Shown: positions 4,797-6,376 of the stretch, piece by piece
Numbering within the stretch: position 1 is the first letter of the stretch
Layout: every line of letters begins with the position of its first letter
NCBI GenBank assembly: GCA_002383425.1
Contig: DFYV01000001.1
Coordinates: 1 to 6,376 of the forward strand
DNA length: 6,376 bases
Source of the DNA: Bacteroidales bacterium UBA4073
Lineage (GTDB): Bacteria > Bacteroidota > Bacteroidia > Bacteroidales > Tenuifilaceae
Direction of reading: 5' to 3'
Translations under genes and position numbers: made by a program
Notes under the pieces: generated by a model
What the model saw: the letters and a program-made list of their open reading frames with translations, nothing else
Database searches by the model: none
What the model was told of the DNA's origin: nothing

Positions 4797-5312
4797 CTAT
4801 AGAAATTCCTTCACCTCTTTCTTTAAAAAATCAATGGCAAGGTTGATAGGGTTAATTTCCAATTCGGCGTAGGTTTCAAGTATCTTTTTGCTTAATTCAA
4901 AACTGCTATCATTGGAGGTAACCTTTTCGCTACATATGTTTACGAGCTTTACGATATTTTCTTTTGCATTTTTTACCATTTCCCACGCCTCATTGCTAAC
5001 ATAAAGTTGTTGCGAAAGGTTATGTTCCCATTCGGCTCTTATGTTTCCTAGTAGTGCACTTTGTAAATCGCTTGCCAGCATGCCTTTCTTATTCACCCTA
5101 ACAATAATTGATTCAGGCGAAATTCGCTCCATCAAAAGTACTAATCGCTCGTAAGCTTGCAACCTTAGAGGCAGGGTAACCTTAATGGTATTAAACATTA
5201 ACTCTGATTTTTGCCTCCGGGTTTCGTTCTTAATCAGAATCCGTAATGCAAGGTAACCTGCCAGAAATACCAGGAGGGCGGGTAGGGTAATTTTTAAAAT
5301 TTCAGCAAACAT
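4797..5312 (-). CDS. Membrane-anchored hypothetical protein, likely a Bacteroidota-specific DUF (DUF7935-like)
   Basis: A 171-residue protein with one N-terminal hydrophobic segment (about residues 8-27), followed by a basic stretch (KNETRRQK, 28-35). This predicts a single-pass inner-membrane anchor with the remaining ~140 residues in the cytosol. That domain is helical and charged, with conserved-looking blocks QAYERLVLLMERISPES (52-68) and AEWEHNLSQQLYVSNEAW (93-110). The pattern matches what I recall of DUF7935, a family of unknown function in Bacteroidota; no function should be inferred. It starts at ATG 5312 and is divergent from the aminotransferase gene (105 bp between start codons). 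It converges on the HAD gene. Absence of an obvious signal-peptidase site favours an anchor over secretion. The gene is well supported, the family name moderately. Confidence 0.8.
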   Translation of the reverse strand: MFAEILKITLPALLVFLAGYLALRILIKNETRRQKSELMFNTIKVTLPLRLQAYERLVLLMERISPESIIVRVNKKGMLASDLQSALLGNIRAEWEHNLSQQLYVSNEAWEMVKNAKENIVKLVNICSEKVTSNDSSFELSKKILETYAELEINPINLAIDFLKKEVKEFL

Positions 5313-5360
5313 ATTTAATGTTTTTGGGCAGTTTAGGTGTATTTAAAAAATTAATTACTG

Positions 5361-5368
5361 TATTTTTG
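5361..5368 (+). promoter_or_regulatory. Candidate Bacteroidetes -7 box for the aminotransferase
   Basis: TATTTTTG matches TAnnTTTG, 49 bases before the ATG at 5418. No well-spaced -33 TTG is seen. Inferred. Confidence 0.4.
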
Positions 5369-5383
5369 AGACTTTAAAAATAG

Positions 5384-5391
5384 CAAACTTA
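5384..5391 (-). promoter_or_regulatory. Candidate Bacteroidetes -7 box for the membrane protein gene
   Basis: The minus strand reads TAAGTTTG, a full TAnnTTTG match, 71 bases before the ATG at 5312. If real, the two divergent promoters overlap face to face across 5361-5391, so one could interfere with the other. Inferred. Confidence 0.35.
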
Positions 5392-5417
5392 TTCCTAATT
5401 ACCTAAAATGTGTTACC

Positions 5418-6376
5418 ATGGAAAAGGTATCAGCCAGAATAGCAGCCTTGGAAGAATCGCAAACCATTGCCATGTCGAAAAAGTCGCGTGAGCTTACTGC
5501 TCAGGGTATCGATGTCATTAACCTAAGCGTGGGTGAACCCGATTTCTTTACCCCCGATTTTGTAAAGGAGGCTGCCAAAAAAGCAATTGACCTTAACTAC
5601 TCTTTTTATTCGCCAGTAGTGGGTTACAAGGATTTACTTGGAGCTATTTGTGGTAAGCTGAAGCGTGAGAATAATCTTGATTATCAGCCCGAGCAAATTG
5701 TTGTATCGGCTGGTGCAAAGCATAGCCTGTCAAATGTGCTAATGTGTGTTGTTGATAAGGACGATGAGGTTATTGTTCCTGCACCGTACTGGGTTAGCTA
5801 TGTTGAGCTGGTTAAGCTGGCCGAGGGTAAAAATATAGTTATTGAAACGTCAATTGAGAACGACTTTAAGATTACCCCCAAACAGCTCGAGGCAGCTATA
5901 ACCCCAAAAACAAGAGCGTTAATGCTATGCTCTCCATCAAACCCATCGGGGAGTGTTTACTCTTTTGAGGAGTTGAAAGCCATTGCCCAGGTACTTGAAA
6001 AATACCCAAATATTATTGTAATTTCTGATGAAATATATGAGCATATCAATTTTGTTGGCAAACATGAAAGCATTGCTCAGTTTGACTCGATACGGGACAG
6101 GGTGGTTATAATAAATGGTGTTTCAAAAGGGTATGCCATGACCGGGTGGCGTATTGGTTTTTCGGCATCGGCAAAATGGATTGCAAAAGCATGTGAAAAA
6201 CTTCAAAGTCAGCAAACCTCGGGTGTGTGCAGCATTGCCCAGCAGGCAGCCATTGCTGCCTTTAACTCCGATGGGGAGTACCCCCGTCAGATGCGTGAGG
6301 CTTATCGTAGGCGTCGCGATATCATGTACGAAGGGTTCTCGGACATCCCTGGTTTCAAGCTCAGAAAACCAGAAGG
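5418..6376 (+). CDS. Class I/II aminotransferase, aspartate aminotransferase-like (partial, 3' end beyond window)
   Basis: The first 319 codons of a PLP-dependent fold-type I aminotransferase; the full protein is normally about 395-400 residues, so roughly 80 are missing beyond the right edge. Landmarks are SVGEPDFFTP near the N-terminus, SAGAKHSL (PLP phosphate binding), the aromatic PAPYW that stacks on the cofactor, SPSNPSG with N175, SDEIYE with D204 and Y207, and SKGYAMTGWRIG with the Schiff-base lysine K237. This is the pattern of the Ib aspartate aminotransferase group, which moves the amino group between aspartate and 2-oxoglutarate. Some relatives prefer aromatic, alanine or prephenate substrates, so specificity is inferred. 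The ATG at 5418 matches the usual N-terminus (EKVSARIAALEES); an ATG at 5408 is out of frame. It is cytosolic and appears to have its own promoter. Confidence 0.93.
   Translation, partial: MEKVSARIAALEESQTIAMSKKSRELTAQGIDVINLSVGEPDFFTPDFVKEAAKKAIDLNYSFYSPVVGYKDLLGAICGKLKRENNLDYQPEQIVVSAGAKHSLSNVLMCVVDKDDEVIVPAPYWVSYVELVKLAEGKNIVIETSIENDFKITPKQLEAAITPKTRALMLCSPSNPSGSVYSFEELKAIAQVLEKYPNIIVISDEIYEHINFVGKHESIAQFDSIRDRVVIINGVSKGYAMTGWRIGFSASAKWIAKACEKLQSQQTSGVCSIAQQAAIAAFNSDGEYPRQMREAYRRRRDIMYEGFSDIPGFKLRKPE

Overview
The window looks like chromosome from a Bacteroidota bacterium, probably of the Bacteroidales/Marinilabiliales type. The reasons are AT-rich intergenic DNA, no convincing Shine-Dalgarno sequences, several Bacteroidetes-style -7 promoter boxes (TAnnTTTG) just ahead of start codons, repeat families in the gaps that resemble those common in this phylum, and protein families typical of it. 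The order-level placement is an inference.

Layout from left to right: a repeat-rich gap (1-292) with a GC-rich hairpin and a 7-bp tandem array; a diacylglycerol/sphingosine-kinase-like lipid kinase on the minus strand (293-1195); a 463-bp gap (1196-1658) with no credible gene, holding a 221-bp MITE-like element with 24-bp terminal inverted repeats, a third copy of the same terminus, alternating hairpin arms and a 9-bp tandem array; an FAH-family acylpyruvase-like hydrolase on plus (1659-2270); a convergent HD-domain protein on minus (2295-3155); a small helix-turn-helix protein on minus (3237-3500) closed by a strong intrinsic terminator; a 325-bp AT-rich divergent gap (3501-3825); a Cof-type HAD phosphatase on plus (3826-4647); a convergent gap (4648-4796) with a GC-rich repeat; a membrane-anchored hypothetical protein on minus (4797-5312); and a class I/II aminotransferase on plus (from 5418) that runs off the right edge.

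Strands alternate almost gene by gene, so nearly every gene looks like its own transcription unit and no multi-gene operon or pathway can be argued. The only same-strand neighbours are the HTH and HD genes, and a terminator separates them. The kinase, hydrolase, HAD phosphatase and aminotransferase are ordinary metabolic or housekeeping proteins. I see no defence system, CRISPR array, phage gene, transposase, tRNA or rRNA.

The most unusual signals are in structure rather than gene content: a perfect 14-bp inverted repeat inside the helix-turn-helix coding sequence, and the nested repeats between the kinase and hydrolase genes. I did not find a clear new multi-gene system.
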